A DNA stretch of 64,000 nucleotides from CBDDEC01 sp965226785 (GCA_965226785.1 CBDDEC010000004.1:62001-126000), one strand, 5' to 3'. Positions 31,774 to 40,286 are shown, numbered from the stretch's first letter. Notes: generated by a model from the sequence alone, not told the origin. Numbers and translations are program-made.

Positions 31774-32624
31774 TGGCCGACCTCGTCGCCTGGTTCACAG
31801 ACCCGTACGCGTTCGAGTTCATGCGCCGCGCGCTCCTCGTGCTCGTCGTCGTCAGCGTGGTCGGGTCGGTCGTCGGCGCGTATGTCGTGCACAAGGGCCT
31901 GGCGTTCTCGGGCGACGCGCTGGCGCATTCGACGCTGGCCGGCGTGGCCGTCGCGTTCGTCGCAGGCGCCAACGTCAGCCTCGGTGCGCTGATCGCGGCC
32001 TCGGTCACCGCGCTGGGCATCGGCTGGACGCGGGACCGGACACGGGTCAGCTACGACACGGCGATCGGCATCCTCTTCGTGGCGATGTTCGCGATCGGCA
32101 TCCTCGTGATGTCACAGCGCACCAACTACACGCCAGACCTGTTCTCGTTCGTCTTCGGCAACATCCTCGGCATCTCGCAATCCGACCTCGTCGGCGCGCT
32201 GATCCTCGGCGTAGCGGTGCTCGTCTTCGTCTTCGCCTTCTACCGCGAGCTGCTGCTGACCTCGTACGACCCGACGATGGCGGCGACGGTGGGTGTGGCG
32301 TCGAGGTTCTTCCAGTACGCGCTGCTGGTGCTCATTGCCGTCACGGTCGTGGTGGCGCTGAAAGCGATCGGGATCGTGCTGGTGAACGCCATGCTGATCG
32401 TGCCGGCGGCTACGGCGACGCTACTCGTGCGCCGGCTGCCCTCGATCATGGCGCTGGGCGCAGCGATTGGGCTGGCCGCCTCGGTCGTGGGGCTGCACGT
32501 CTCGTTCCACGCCGACGTGGCTGCCTCGCCGGCGATCGTGCTCGCCGCCTGTGGCGCGTTCGTGGCGGTCGTGATCGTGCAGTCGGCGCGCGGCCGTCTC
32601 GCCTCGGGGCTCGCACCGGTATGA
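31773..32624 (+). CDS. Metal ABC transporter permease (ZnuB/MntC type)
   Basis: A 283-residue membrane protein of the ABC-3 family with eight or nine helices. GLAFSGDALAHSTLAGVAVAF, GILFVAMFAIGIL and KAIGIVLVNAMLIVPAATA are conserved family strings; the last lines the metal path. It forms the pore with the ATPase encoded upstream. The stop overlaps a hotdog thioesterase gene (ATGA), extending the operon into genes without a metal link. Zinc versus manganese cannot be decided. Confidence 0.92.
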   Translation: MADLVAWFTDPYAFEFMRRALLVLVVVSVVGSVVGAYVVHKGLAFSGDALAHSTLAGVAVAFVAGANVSLGALIAASVTALGIGWTRDRTRVSYDTAIGILFVAMFAIGILVMSQRTNYTPDLFSFVFGNILGISQSDLVGALILGVAVLVFVFAFYRELLLTSYDPTMAATVGVASRFFQYALLVLIAVTVVVALKAIGIVLVNAMLIVPAATATLLVRRLPSIMALGAAIGLAASVVGLHVSFHADVAASPAIVLAACGAFVAVVIVQSARGRLASGLAPV

Positions 32625-33094
32625 CCGAGGGGTCAACGACTGCAGCCGGCAAGACCGATTGGCTCGCACACCCGCGGGCGATGGTCGCGCCGCTGTACGA
32701 GGACCTGGGCTTCGAGATCACCGACGGCGGCGAGGGCTGGCTCGAGATCACGCTGACGATCACCGAGCGCGTCTTGAACAACGACGGCGTGCTGCACGGA
32801 GGGGTGTGGGCGCTCGTCGCCGACTCCACGATGGGCGGCGCCGTGCGGACGCTGATCGAACAGGACCAGCGTTGCCTGACGGCACAGTCCGACCTGCGCT
32901 GGCTACGCCCGATCGAGGGCGACATCCTGCGCTGCGTCGCCAGGGTGCTCCGTCGAGGGCGCACCGTGACGCATTGCAGCGTGGAGCTCTTTAACGCGAG
33001 CGGTCGCCTGGTGGGCAGCGGCAGTGGCACCTTCGTCGTGGTCGCGCGCGACCGGGCCGAGGCCGCCTCGGACGAGGGCGATACCTCGGCGTAG
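32621..33094 (+). CDS. PaaI-family hotdog thioesterase (first of the cluster)
   Basis: A 157-residue hotdog-fold protein. VLHGGVWALVADSTMGGAV is the PaaI active-site segment, with the HGG turn and the Asp in the central helix. AQSDLRWLRPIEGD and VEVELFN-like strands (HCSVELFNASGRLVG) complete the fold. Such enzymes hydrolyse acyl-CoA esters, often aryl-CoA. The ATG overlaps the ABC permease stop. It is one of four hotdog-fold genes in this operon. Confidence 0.85.
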   Translation: MTEGSTTAAGKTDWLAHPRAMVAPLYEDLGFEITDGGEGWLEITLTITERVLNNDGVLHGGVWALVADSTMGGAVRTLIEQDQRCLTAQSDLRWLRPIEGDILRCVARVLRRGRTVTHCSVELFNASGRLVGSGSGTFVVVARDRAEAASDEGDTSA

Positions 33095-33099
33095 CGGCC

Positions 33100-33522
33100 A
33101 TGGTGGACGCCCTCGCGAAGGCCGCGGTACCTTCGCTGGGTGGAAAACTCACCCGTGATGCCGCTGGTGACTACTGTCCGGTGCGCGCGACGCTCGCGCT
33201 ACTCGGGCAGAAGTGGGTACCGCACATCATCTACGAACTGACGCCGGGCAAGGCGCGGTTCAACGAGCTGGCCGCCGCGGTCGGCGGATGCAATTCGCGG
33301 ACCCTGCGCGATCGCCTCAGGGCCCTCGAGCAGCTGGGCATCGTCCACCGCGAGATCATCACGACGACGCCACCCTGGGTGGAGTACGAGCTGACCCCAC
33401 GCGGCCAGGAACTCGCCCAAGCGTTCGAATCCCTCGCCAGCTGGGGGCGGACGCACCTCGGCGCGGATGGCCAGCCCTCGCAGGAACTCGAAGCCACGGT
33501 CACGGCGGCGCTCGGCCGGTGA
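33100..33522 (+). CDS. HxlR-family transcriptional regulator
   Basis: A 140-residue winged-helix protein. CPVRATLALLGQKWVPHIIYEL contains the conserved N-terminal Cys, followed by RFNELAAAVGGCNSRTLRDRLRALEQLG and VEYELTPRGQEL. HxlR regulators respond to aldehydes, quinones or disulfide stress through the cysteine. Its position in the middle of a hotdog-enzyme operon suggests it controls that pathway. The stop overlaps the next gene (GTGA). Confidence 0.88.
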   Translation: MVDALAKAAVPSLGGKLTRDAAGDYCPVRATLALLGQKWVPHIIYELTPGKARFNELAAAVGGCNSRTLRDRLRALEQLGIVHREIITTTPPWVEYELTPRGQELAQAFESLASWGRTHLGADGQPSQELEATVTAALGR

Positions 33523-33932
33523 CCGCGCCCCAGCCGATCGACTTCACCACCCTCAAGCGCGGCGACGCGCTGCCACCGTTCGAGATCGTCCTCGGCGCCG
33601 ACGAGGTGGCGGCATACCTCGACGCCACAGGCGAAGACCCGTCGCGCTGGTCCGAAGCGGTGCCGCCGCTCGCGCTCGGCGCGTTCACCCTCGCCGGGCT
33701 GATGGAGCGCATCGTGGTGCCGGAGGGCGTCGTCCACACCGGACAGGAGTTCACATTCGATGCAGCGGTTGCGCCCGGCGAAGCCCTCGAGGCTTCGCTG
33801 ACCGTCGTCGCGCGGAGCGAGCGGCGGGGCGCGGTGATCAGCGTCGTTGCCTCGGAGCTGCGGTCACGTGGCGAGGTCGTGGGCACGGGCCGCATGACCG
33901 TGCTCGTCCCGCCGTCCGAGGACGCGGCGTGA
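33519..33932 (+). CDS. MaoC-like dehydratase subunit, N-terminal (HadA/FAS1-DH type)
   Basis: A 137-residue hotdog protein starting with GTG. LKRGDALPPFEIVLGADEVAAYL and GEDPSRWSEAVPPLALGAFTLAGLM follow the N-terminal MaoC (FAS1_DH) pattern, without the catalytic Asp/His pair. TGQEFTFDAAVAPGE is the central strand region. The next, overlapping gene encodes a catalytic MaoC half, so the two probably form a heterodimeric hydratase like mycobacterial HadAB. Substrate unknown. Confidence 0.78.
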   Translation: MTAPQPIDFTTLKRGDALPPFEIVLGADEVAAYLDATGEDPSRWSEAVPPLALGAFTLAGLMERIVVPEGVVHTGQEFTFDAAVAPGEALEASLTVVARSERRGAVISVVASELRSRGEVVGTGRMTVLVPPSEDAA

Positions 33933-34315
33933 GCGCGCCCGTCGTCGCCTCGGTCACTCGGCTCCTCGACCAGCGTCGTGTGGACCGCTATGCCGACGCG
34001 GCACACGACTACAACGCGATCCACCGCGAAACGCCGGAGGCGATGGCGAGCCAGTTCGGGCAGCCGATCGCACACGGCATGTTGGTCCTCGCCCTGGTCT
34101 CGGAGGCGATGGCTGGGGCGTTCGGGGAGACCTGGGCGTCCTCGGGGGCGCTCAAGGTGCGCTGGCGCGCCCCGGCACTGACACCGGTCGAGGTGACGGT
34201 CAGCGCCGACTTCAAGCGCGAGGTGGACTCGCGCCTCGAGTACAACGTGCGCTGTGAGACGCCCGACGGCACGCTGCTGCTCTCCGGGACGGCCAGGGTC
34301 GAGGCGCCTGCGTGA
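33929..34315 (+). CDS. MaoC-like dehydratase subunit, catalytic (HadB type)
   Basis: A 128-residue hotdog protein starting with GTG and overlapping both neighbours by four bases. ADAAHDYNAIHRE carries the hydratase-2 catalytic Asp and His, and GQPIAHGMLVLALVSEAM is the conserved following helix. LKVRWRAPALTPVEVTV is the substrate-binding strand pair. With the preceding noncatalytic half it likely hydrates enoyl-CoA or dehydrates 3-hydroxyacyl thioesters. Confidence 0.82.
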   Translation: MSAPVVASVTRLLDQRRVDRYADAAHDYNAIHRETPEAMASQFGQPIAHGMLVLALVSEAMAGAFGETWASSGALKVRWRAPALTPVEVTVSADFKREVDSRLEYNVRCETPDGTLLLSGTARVEAPA

Positions 34316-34839
34316 GCGATCGCGAGGCCAGCCCCGATTCCGGACGCTACTTCGATGAGCGGCTGTACGAGCAGGTCTGCTTCGCCTGCGGGCGACTGAA
34401 CAGCATCGGCCTGCACCTCCGTTTCGTGCCCGTCGTCGAGGGCGAGCGCTCCGGTGTCGAGGCGCGCTATGAGCCTCGACCGGAGGACCAGGGGTTCCCG
34501 GGCGTGATGCACGGCGGCATCCTCGTCACGCTGCTCGACGAGGCGATGGCGTGGGCGATGTTCGCGCAGGACAGCACGCTGGGCGTCACCGCGAAGATGG
34601 AGACACGTTACCGCCGGCAGGTGCCGCCGGATGAGCCGCTGACCGTGCGCGGTTTCGTCACTCGCATACGCGGACGCCGCATCGAGGTGGAGGCGAGCCT
34701 CCATGGCGCCTCGGGAGAACGCCTCGTCGAATCGACGGGGCTCTTCCTCCAGCTCCCCCAGGCCGAGGCCGATCAGCTGCTGGCAGACATTGGCTGGGCG
34801 CAGATCTGGGCCGAGGGCGGACCGGTCCGCGAAGCCTAG
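34312..34839 (+). CDS. PaaI-family hotdog thioesterase (second of the cluster)
   Basis: A 175-residue hotdog protein. FPGVMHGGILVTLLDEAMAWAM is the active-site segment with HGG and Asp, and AKMETRYRRQVPPDEPLTV is the binding strand. A CFACGRLN motif near residue 23 is typical of a subgroup with an N-terminal CxxC. It begins with GTG overlapping the preceding stop and is the last gene of the operon. Its stop is followed by 37 bases before the convergent alanine dehydrogenase gene. Confidence 0.86.
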   Translation: MSDREASPDSGRYFDERLYEQVCFACGRLNSIGLHLRFVPVVEGERSGVEARYEPRPEDQGFPGVMHGGILVTLLDEAMAWAMFAQDSTLGVTAKMETRYRRQVPPDEPLTVRGFVTRIRGRRIEVEASLHGASGERLVESTGLFLQLPQAEADQLLADIGWAQIWAEGGPVREA

Positions 34840-34876
34840 CGCCCGCCGCCATCGACTTGCGCCGCACCTCCGAGGC

Positions 34877-36010
34877 CTACCCGACTTCGGCGGCGCCCTC
34901 GACGAGGTCGGGCAGCGGCGTGTACGGCAGCTCGAGCGCTTCGGCGACACGCGGATGCGTGACGTGGCCGCGGTAGATGTTCACGCCCTGCGCCAGCCCC
35001 GGATCCTCGACAATCGCCTGGTCGACGCCTCGGTTCGCAATTCGGAGCACGTAGGACAGCGTCATCCCCGCGAGGGCCTTTGAGGACGTGCGCGGCACGG
35101 CTCCGGGCATGTTCGGCACCGCGTAGTGGACGACGCCGTCGACGACGTAGGTGGGGTTCGTGTGGTCGGTGACTCTCGTGGTTTCGATGCAGCCGCCCTG
35201 GTCGACGGCGACATCGACGATCACCGACCCAGCGCGCATCGTCGAGACCATCTCGCGCGTGACGACCGTGGGCGCGCGGTCGCCCGCGACGAGGACCGCG
35301 CCGATGAGCAGATCGGCGTCGCGGACAACACGGGCGATCGCATCCGGCGTCGAGAGGGAAGTGTCGACGCGTCCCTGGTAGAGCTCGTCGAGTTCGCGTA
35401 GCTGATCGGCATCGATCGAGAGCACGCTGACGCGCGCGCCCAGGCCGACCGCGATGCGCGCGGCGTTGCGGCCGACGTTGCCCGAGCCAATGATCACGAC
35501 ATGCCCCTGGCTGACGCTCGCCAGCCCACCGAGGAGCAGTCCTCGACCGGGGCCGGGGCGTCGGAGGATCTGCGATCCGACCTCGACGGCCATGCGGCCT
35601 GCCACCTCGGACATGGGCTGCAGCAGCGGCAGCGATCCGTTGGGCGCGCGCACGGTCTCGTATGCGATACCGATGCAGCCGCTGTCGAGCATCGCCTGCG
35701 TGACTGCGGGGGCGGCGGCGAGGTGGAGGTAGGTGAAGATCACCTGGTCGGCGCGCAGCTTCGCGAACTCCTCAGGCTGCGGCTCCTTGACCTCGCACAC
35801 GAGCTCGGCCCGTTCGTACACCTCGTTGGGCGTTGCGATGATCTCCGCGCCGGCCCTGGCGTACTCGTGGTCCTCGTAGGAGGAGTCGAGACCGGCACCC
35901 GCTTCGACGAGGACGGTGTGACCGGCGCGCACGATCTCGACGACGCCCGCAGGGATCAATGCGACGCGGTGCTCTTCTGTCTTGGTCTCGGTGACGGTAC
36001 CGACGATCAC
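34877..36010 (-). CDS. ald: Alanine dehydrogenase
   Basis: Interconverts L-alanine and pyruvate/ammonia with NAD. The 377-residue protein has HRVALIPAGV at the N-terminus, the catalytic Lys in VCEVKEPQPEE and His in YLHLAAAP, and the Rossmann loop VIIGSGNVGRNAARIAVGLGA. MSEVAGRMAVEVGS and NMPGAVPRTSS are further family signatures. The GTG start overlaps the formyltransferase stop (GTGA), so the two are co-translated. Confidence 0.95.
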   Translation of the reverse strand: MIVGTVTETKTEEHRVALIPAGVVEIVRAGHTVLVEAGAGLDSSYEDHEYARAGAEIIATPNEVYERAELVCEVKEPQPEEFAKLRADQVIFTYLHLAAAPAVTQAMLDSGCIGIAYETVRAPNGSLPLLQPMSEVAGRMAVEVGSQILRRPGPGRGLLLGGLASVSQGHVVIIGSGNVGRNAARIAVGLGARVSVLSIDADQLRELDELYQGRVDTSLSTPDAIARVVRDADLLIGAVLVAGDRAPTVVTREMVSTMRAGSVIVDVAVDQGGCIETTRVTDHTNPTYVVDGVVHYAVPNMPGAVPRTSSKALAGMTLSYVLRIANRGVDQAIVEDPGLAQGVNIYRGHVTHPRVAEALELPYTPLPDLVEGAAEVG

Positions 36011-36912
36011 GCGCCCGGTCCCAGGCGGTCGCCGACGTTCAGCACCTCGTGCGCCGCGATCTTCTTGCCGCCCTCCGCCTGGGCACGACCGATCACGATG
36101 CTGCCCCCCACGACCGCGATCTCGATCTGGTCGTCGATCGTGGCGACGACGGTGCCTGGACCTTCCGAGGGCGATCCGGGCCGGTAGCTGGAGCCGAACA
36201 GCTTGACGCTGTCGCCGTTGAGCGTCGCGTGCGCTCCCGGCTGCGGGTCGTTGCCGCGAATGACGTTGTGGACAATGCGACCGTGCTGGTTCCAGTCGAT
36301 GCGGGCGTGCTCCGCGTCGGCCGGCGGCTCGTAGGTTGCGCGCTCTTCGTCCTGCACTTCACGCGGCGCTGAGCCCTCGCGCACGAGGCGCGTCCCCTCG
36401 ACGAGGGCTTCGATGCCCATCGGGTAGAGCTGGTCGAAGTAGAGCGAGCCGACGCTGTCGTCGGGGCCGATCTCGACATCGCGCTGGAGCAGGATCGGGC
36501 CGGTGTCGATGCCCTCGTCGACCCAGAAGATCGTGAGGCCGGTCCGAGTCTCGCCGGAGAGGATGGCCCAGTTCATCGCAGTACGGCCGCGGTACAGCGG
36601 GAGCAGCGAGGGGTGGTACTGGATCGCGCCGTGCGTGGCGGCGTCGAGCACGTTCTTGCGCACGATGTCTGTCACGAAGGCGAAGACGAGTAGGTCGGGC
36701 TTGAGGTCCAGGAACTGCTGGAACGGCTCATCCTTGCGTAGATCGGGCGTCGGGATGATGGGCAGCTCGGCCTCGGTCGCGGCCTCGAACAGCGGGTCGG
36801 GGCGGGACCGTGCGCGCGGTGTGGAGACGCCGATGACGTTCTCGCCCGCCTCTCGGAGCGCGTCGAAGACGTCCTTGCCGAACGCCGCCTGACCGACCAC
36901 GACGATGCGCAT
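36007..36912 (-). CDS. Formyltransferase-family protein (Fmt / 10-formyl-THF hydrolase-like)
   Basis: A 301-residue enzyme of the 10-formyltetrahydrofolate transferase fold. YHPSLLPLYRGRTAMNWAIL carries the catalytic His and the SLLP loop, and DEGIDTGPILLQ carries the catalytic Asp. The wording around the active site is closer to the N-terminal domain of formyl-THF dehydrogenase (ALDH1L1) and ArnA-type proteins than to classical Fmt. The C-terminal 90 residues form an OB-like domain. Methionyl-tRNA formyltransferase remains possible. ATG 36912 follows AGGAGG; a GTG lies three bases upstream. Coupled to ald. Confidence 0.82.
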   Translation of the reverse strand: MRIVVVGQAAFGKDVFDALREAGENVIGVSTPRARSRPDPLFEAATEAELPIIPTPDLRKDEPFQQFLDLKPDLLVFAFVTDIVRKNVLDAATHGAIQYHPSLLPLYRGRTAMNWAILSGETRTGLTIFWVDEGIDTGPILLQRDVEIGPDDSVGSLYFDQLYPMGIEALVEGTRLVREGSAPREVQDEERATYEPPADAEHARIDWNQHGRIVHNVIRGNDPQPGAHATLNGDSVKLFGSSYRPGSPSEGPGTVVATIDDQIEIAVVGGSIVIGRAQAEGGKKIAAHEVLNVGDRLGPGA

Positions 36913-36986
36913 CACGCCTCCTTACGCGTCCCGCGTCGCCCGTGCGGTGCGGCGCGCCCCAGTATAGGTGCGGCCCCCTCGTGGGG

Positions 36987-37595
36987 TCAGGAACGAGGCT
37001 CGCGCGAGCGATCGGGCGCGGACACTCGGAGTGCTTCGGCGACCCAGGCGTCGATGGCCTTCGGGCCACGCAGGCGCACAAAGTCGATGTGCGACCACTG
37101 CGGATCCGCCATGCGCGCGAGCATGTCACGGCGCTTCTGACGCGAGTGGCGGGCCGCGAAGGCGATCAGCGACTCGCGCTCGTCCCAGATCTTGAGTTGC
37201 GACCAGAAGCGCTCGCGATTGGTGTCCCAGAGCAGCTCGTCGCGCCGATAGCGCATCCACGACCGGCGAAGGATCCGAGGGATCACGGTGCGCAGACCGA
37301 CGTCGAGCCAGAGCACCTGGTCCGCGATCGGCCAGGAGATGTCGGACTGCGCATTGAAGTAGCCGCCGCACATCACCCATTGCTCCGCCGCGGTTGCTTC
37401 GGCGACGCGGGCGCGGAACTCCTCGCGCGGCGGGTCCGTCCAGCCGGGCTGCCAGTAGAGCGCGTCGAGCTCGATGTGCGGGATGCCGAGGTGCGCGCCC
37501 AAGTGTGCCGCGAGCGTGCTCTTTCCAGCGTTTGTGTTGCCGATGACGACGACCCGCCGCCCGAGGCGCGGCGGGTCGTGGGACGCGTCGGGCAC
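36987..37595 (-). CDS. P-loop kinase-like protein (adenylate kinase/FlaR-like)
   Basis: A 202-residue P-loop NTPase. Walker A is GNTNAGKSTLAAHLG, followed by the substrate-recognition region IPHIELDALYWQPGW and VLWLDVGLRTVIPRILRRS. This is the DNA topology modulation protein (FlaR)/adenylate-kinase-like group, small nucleotide kinases without a settled substrate. GTG 37595 is supported by GGAGG five bases upstream. It is divergent from rsgA with a 269-base gap that holds a small ORF. Confidence 0.82.
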   Translation of the reverse strand: MPDASHDPPRLGRRVVVIGNTNAGKSTLAAHLGAHLGIPHIELDALYWQPGWTDPPREEFRARVAEATAAEQWVMCGGYFNAQSDISWPIADQVLWLDVGLRTVIPRILRRSWMRYRRDELLWDTNRERFWSQLKIWDERESLIAFAARHSRQKRRDMLARMADPQWSHIDFVRLRGPKAIDAWVAEALRVSAPDRSREPRS

Positions 37596-37732
37596 GTAGA
37601 CCTCCGGACAGGCGGCGCGGGGTGCTCAGAGCGTAGGCCATCACGCTCGTTGACTCGATCGCTGCGCGCCCCGTACCGTCGATGGCAGGAATCGGCGCCC
37701 GCCATGCGGGCCGGCCAGGGAGGAGGGGCCTG

Positions 37733-37810
37733 ATGAATGAGAACCAAGAGCGCGCCGTTGTGCGCGTGCATGACCGTTTGTTCGGCGACCTTCTCCGCCG
37801 CGCGCGCTGA
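37733..37810 (+). CDS. Small ORF, possible leader peptide of rsgA
   Basis: Codes for 25 residues, MNENQERAVVRVHDRLFG followed by DLLRRAR. It is preceded by GGGAGGAGGGG (37718-37728), one of the strongest ribosome binding sites in the window, four bases before the ATG. The peptide is rich in Arg (six of 25) and Asp/Glu and has no membrane segment. It ends 54 bases before rsgA on the same strand. A regulatory leader or an independent small protein are both possible. Confidence 0.5.
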   Translation: MNENQERAVVRVHDRLFGDLLRRAR

Positions 37811-37821
37811 CCCTTACCCGG

Positions 37822-37855
37822 CCCTCGCAGCGCAGGATGTCGCCCCACCGAGGGG
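37822..37855 (+). promoter_or_regulatory. Hairpins that can mask the rsgA ribosome binding site
   Basis: The rsgA Shine-Dalgarno region GAGGGG (37850-37855) can pair in two ways: CCCC-accga-GGGG (37843-37855), or CCCTCG (37822-37827) with CGAGGG (37849-37854). A ribosome finishing the small ORF at 37810 would cover part of the upstream arm. Control by the small ORF is therefore plausible but inferred. Confidence 0.35.
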
Positions 37856-37864
37856 TAGACCTCC

Positions 37865-39007
37865 GTGTCCGAGTCTGAAGCACCGCTCCACGCGTTGACT
37901 GCCATCGGCTGGTCGGCCTCGTGGGCGGTTGAATATGAACCATGGGCGTCGCCCGGCCGCGCTCCGGGCCGCGTTGTTCGCGTTGACCGGGGTGCGGTCC
38001 TCGTGCTGACCGAGCGCGGGCCCGTGCGGGCCGATCCGCGAGCGTTGCTCGCGACCGCGCGCAGCGCCGAGGACGCGCCGGCTGTCGGCGACTGGGTGGT
38101 GCTGGAGCCCACCGCCGGTGGGCCCACGGTGGCCGCGGTGTTGCCGCGGCGCACTGCGTTCCGGCGTTCTCGCGACGACGAGTTGCAGGTGCTGGCGAGC
38201 AACATTGATGTCGTGTTCATCGTGATCGCGGCCGGGCTGCCGGCTGACGCCTCGTCCAGTGCGCGCCACCGCGCGGCGATCCAGTCCGATGGCCGCGTGC
38301 GCCGTCTCGACCGCGAGTTGACGATGGCCCGCCAGAGCGGCGCCGAGCCGGTGGTCGTGCTGACCAAGGGCGACCTCGTCGACGACGCTGCGCGAGTGTG
38401 CGCGATCGTCGAGGACGCGGCTGCCGGAGTACCGGTGCACCTGACGAGCGCCTTGGAGGGTTCGGGGGTCGATGAGCTGCGGGCGTACCTCGACGCGCAG
38501 CGCACCGTCGTGCTGATCGGCGCCTCCGGCGTTGGCAAATCGACGTTGTCGAACGCGCTGCTCGGCGAAGCGGTGCTGGCGGTTACCTCGACGCGCGGCA
38601 CTGACGACCGGGGTCGCCACACGACCGTCGCGAGGCATCTGCTCGCGTTGCCGGGAGGCGGCGCGCTGATCGACTCGCCGGGCATCCGCAGCCTTGGCCT
38701 CTTCGACGCGGACGAGGCGGTGAGCGAGGTATTCGCGGACGTGGCGGAGCTGGCCGCCGGCTGCCGCTTCGCCGATTGCGCACACGAGGGCGAGCCGGAC
38801 TGCGCCGTACTCGCGGCGGTCGAGGGCGGTTCGCTCCGCTCCTCGCGGCTGGAGAGCTACCGCAACCTCCAGCGCGAGACGGAGTACCAGGCGCTACGCC
38901 AGTCGAAGGCGGTGCGCGCCGACCTGAGCCGCAAGCGACGGAGGAACGCCAAGGGGCATCGGCGGCGCTCGCAGGAGCGCGAGCAGCAGCGGCGTCGCTG
39001 GGAGTAG
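37865..39007 (+). CDS. rsgA: Ribosome small-subunit GTPase RsgA (YjeQ)
   Basis: A circularly permuted GTPase that checks late 30S ribosome assembly. The 380-residue protein has an OB domain, then G4 (VVLTKGDLV), G5 (TSALEGSG), G1 (IGASGVGKST) and G3 (LIDSPGIR). The zinc domain reads GCRFADCAHEGEPDC. A long, basic C-terminal tail (SRKRRRNAKGHRRRSQ) may contact rRNA. An insertion around residues 120-145 (AGLPADASSSARHRAAIQSD) separates the OB domain from G4. The GTG start follows GAGGGG. Confidence 0.94.
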   Translation: MSESEAPLHALTAIGWSASWAVEYEPWASPGRAPGRVVRVDRGAVLVLTERGPVRADPRALLATARSAEDAPAVGDWVVLEPTAGGPTVAAVLPRRTAFRRSRDDELQVLASNIDVVFIVIAAGLPADASSSARHRAAIQSDGRVRRLDRELTMARQSGAEPVVVLTKGDLVDDAARVCAIVEDAAAGVPVHLTSALEGSGVDELRAYLDAQRTVVLIGASGVGKSTLSNALLGEAVLAVTSTRGTDDRGRHTTVARHLLALPGGGALIDSPGIRSLGLFDADEAVSEVFADVAELAAGCRFADCAHEGEPDCAVLAAVEGGSLRSSRLESYRNLQRETEYQALRQSKAVRADLSRKRRRNAKGHRRRSQEREQQRRRWE

Positions 39008-39026
39008 CGAAGCTCGCCGGCGCGGG

Positions 39027-39332
39027 CTAGAGCGGGATCGTCCTCGGCGGTGCGCCGGCCGGTGGCGGTGGGCCACGCCGCGCGCCGGGCGCGATGTTGA
39101 TCGGCCCGCTCGTCTGCGCGGCAGCCGCGGTGGCCTGCTGCTGAGCGGTCTCGGCCTCCTTTTCGCGCTGCAGCAGCAGGTAGCGCTCTGTCATGCAGCA
39201 GGTGACTGGCCGCTCAGCGCCGACGGTGAGGCCGACGTGCCACGAACGCTCGAAGGTGGTGCCGGGCGCGAGCAGGCGCCCGCAGTAGGGGCAGGCGCTG
39301 AGGTCGTGCGGTGATGGTGTTTCGCTGGTCAT
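39027..39332 (-). CDS. Small zinc-ribbon-like hypothetical protein
   Basis: A 101-residue protein with CPYCGRLLAPG near the N-terminus and TCCMTERY about 30 residues later, which could form a zinc site. The second half is Ala/Gln/Pro-rich (AQQQATAAAAQ, PPPPAGAPP) and probably disordered. It is convergent with rsgA. Function unknown. Confidence 0.6.
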   Translation of the reverse strand: MTSETPSPHDLSACPYCGRLLAPGTTFERSWHVGLTVGAERPVTCCMTERYLLLQREKEAETAQQQATAAAAQTSGPINIAPGARRGPPPPAGAPPRTIPL

Positions 39333-39388
39333 GCTCTCAGGGTACGCGAGGGCTGCGCCGACCTCGACGTGTCCTCGCGCGCGACTGG

Positions 39389-40135
39389 CTACATGTACTG
39401 CCCGCCGTTGAGGCTCATCTGCGCGCCGGTGTAGAAATCGCCCTCGGTACAGAGGAAGCGCACGGTGTTCGCGACCTCTTCGGCGGTGCCGAAGCGGCCG
39501 AGCGGGATCTGGGAGATCAGGTTCTCTTTCACCTCGTCCGGTAGCGCGGCCACCATGTCGGTCTCGACGAAGCCGGGGCAGATCGCGTTGACGGTGATCT
39601 GGTTGCGGGCGAGCTCCTTGGCGGCCGACTTCGTGAACGCGATCATGCCGGCCTTGGCTGCGGCGTAGTTCGCCTGTCCGAGGTTGCCCATCTGACCGAT
39701 GATCGACGCCATGTTGATGATGCGGCCGAAGTTGCGTTCCCGCATCCCACCGACCACCGCGTTCGTGCAGTAGAACATCGACGAGAGGTCCGTCGAGATC
39801 ACCTCGTCCCATTCCTCGGGCGACATCCGGGCGACGGTGCGGTCGCGGTTGATGCCGGCGTTGTTGACCAGGATGTCGACCTTGCCGAACTCCTCTTCGG
39901 CGGCCGCGATCAGGCGCGCCGCGTCCTCGGCGTTGGAAACATCCGCCTGCACGACGATGGCCTTCGCACCGAGAGCTTCGATCTCGTCCTTGCAGGTGGC
40001 CGCGGCCTCTTCGGACCCGTTGTAGTTGACGACGACGGAAGCCCCCTCACGCGCCAGCTCCAGGGCGCAGGCGCGGCCAATGCCCCGGCTCGAGCCCGTG
40101 ACCACCGCGACCTGTCCGTCCAGACGACCCGCCAT
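39389..40135 (-). CDS. fabG: 3-oxoacyl-ACP reductase, FabG-type SDR
   Basis: NADPH-dependent reductase of beta-ketoacyl thioesters. The 248-residue protein has VVTGSSRGIGRACALEL, LVNNAGINRD, the active-site Ser in NMASIIGQMGN, and Tyr-Lys in ANYAAAKAGMIAF. ICPGFVETDM and the closing SLNGGQYM are very typical of FabG and PhaB. ATG 40135 follows GGAGGAAAACTG. Its neighbours downstream in the genome (mutase, MaoC hydratase, same strand) suggest acyl-CoA metabolism rather than only fatty-acid synthesis; acetoacetyl-CoA reductase activity is possible. Confidence 0.9.
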   Translation of the reverse strand: MAGRLDGQVAVVTGSSRGIGRACALELAREGASVVVNYNGSEEAAATCKDEIEALGAKAIVVQADVSNAEDAARLIAAAEEEFGKVDILVNNAGINRDRTVARMSPEEWDEVISTDLSSMFYCTNAVVGGMRERNFGRIINMASIIGQMGNLGQANYAAAKAGMIAFTKSAAKELARNQITVNAICPGFVETDMVAALPDEVKENLISQIPLGRFGTAEEVANTVRFLCTEGDFYTGAQMSLNGGQYM

Positions 40136-40286
40136 CAGTTTTCCTCCTCGACGTGCGCGCGCGCAGGCGCGCGTCGCGCCTTCGGCATTCAGTTGCCCGG
40201 AGGTTCTATCAGGCCTCGCGTAGACGCGTATCCCGATCCACGGGACGGAGGCCGTCGAGGGTGGCGCGGGGGGTCGCGCCTGCGGC

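Noticed and set aside
36913..36986. Possible terminator or small gene in the gap between the kinase-like gene and the formyltransferase
   Set aside because: No stable hairpin with a U run and no open frame with a ribosome binding site other than the start of the formyltransferase.
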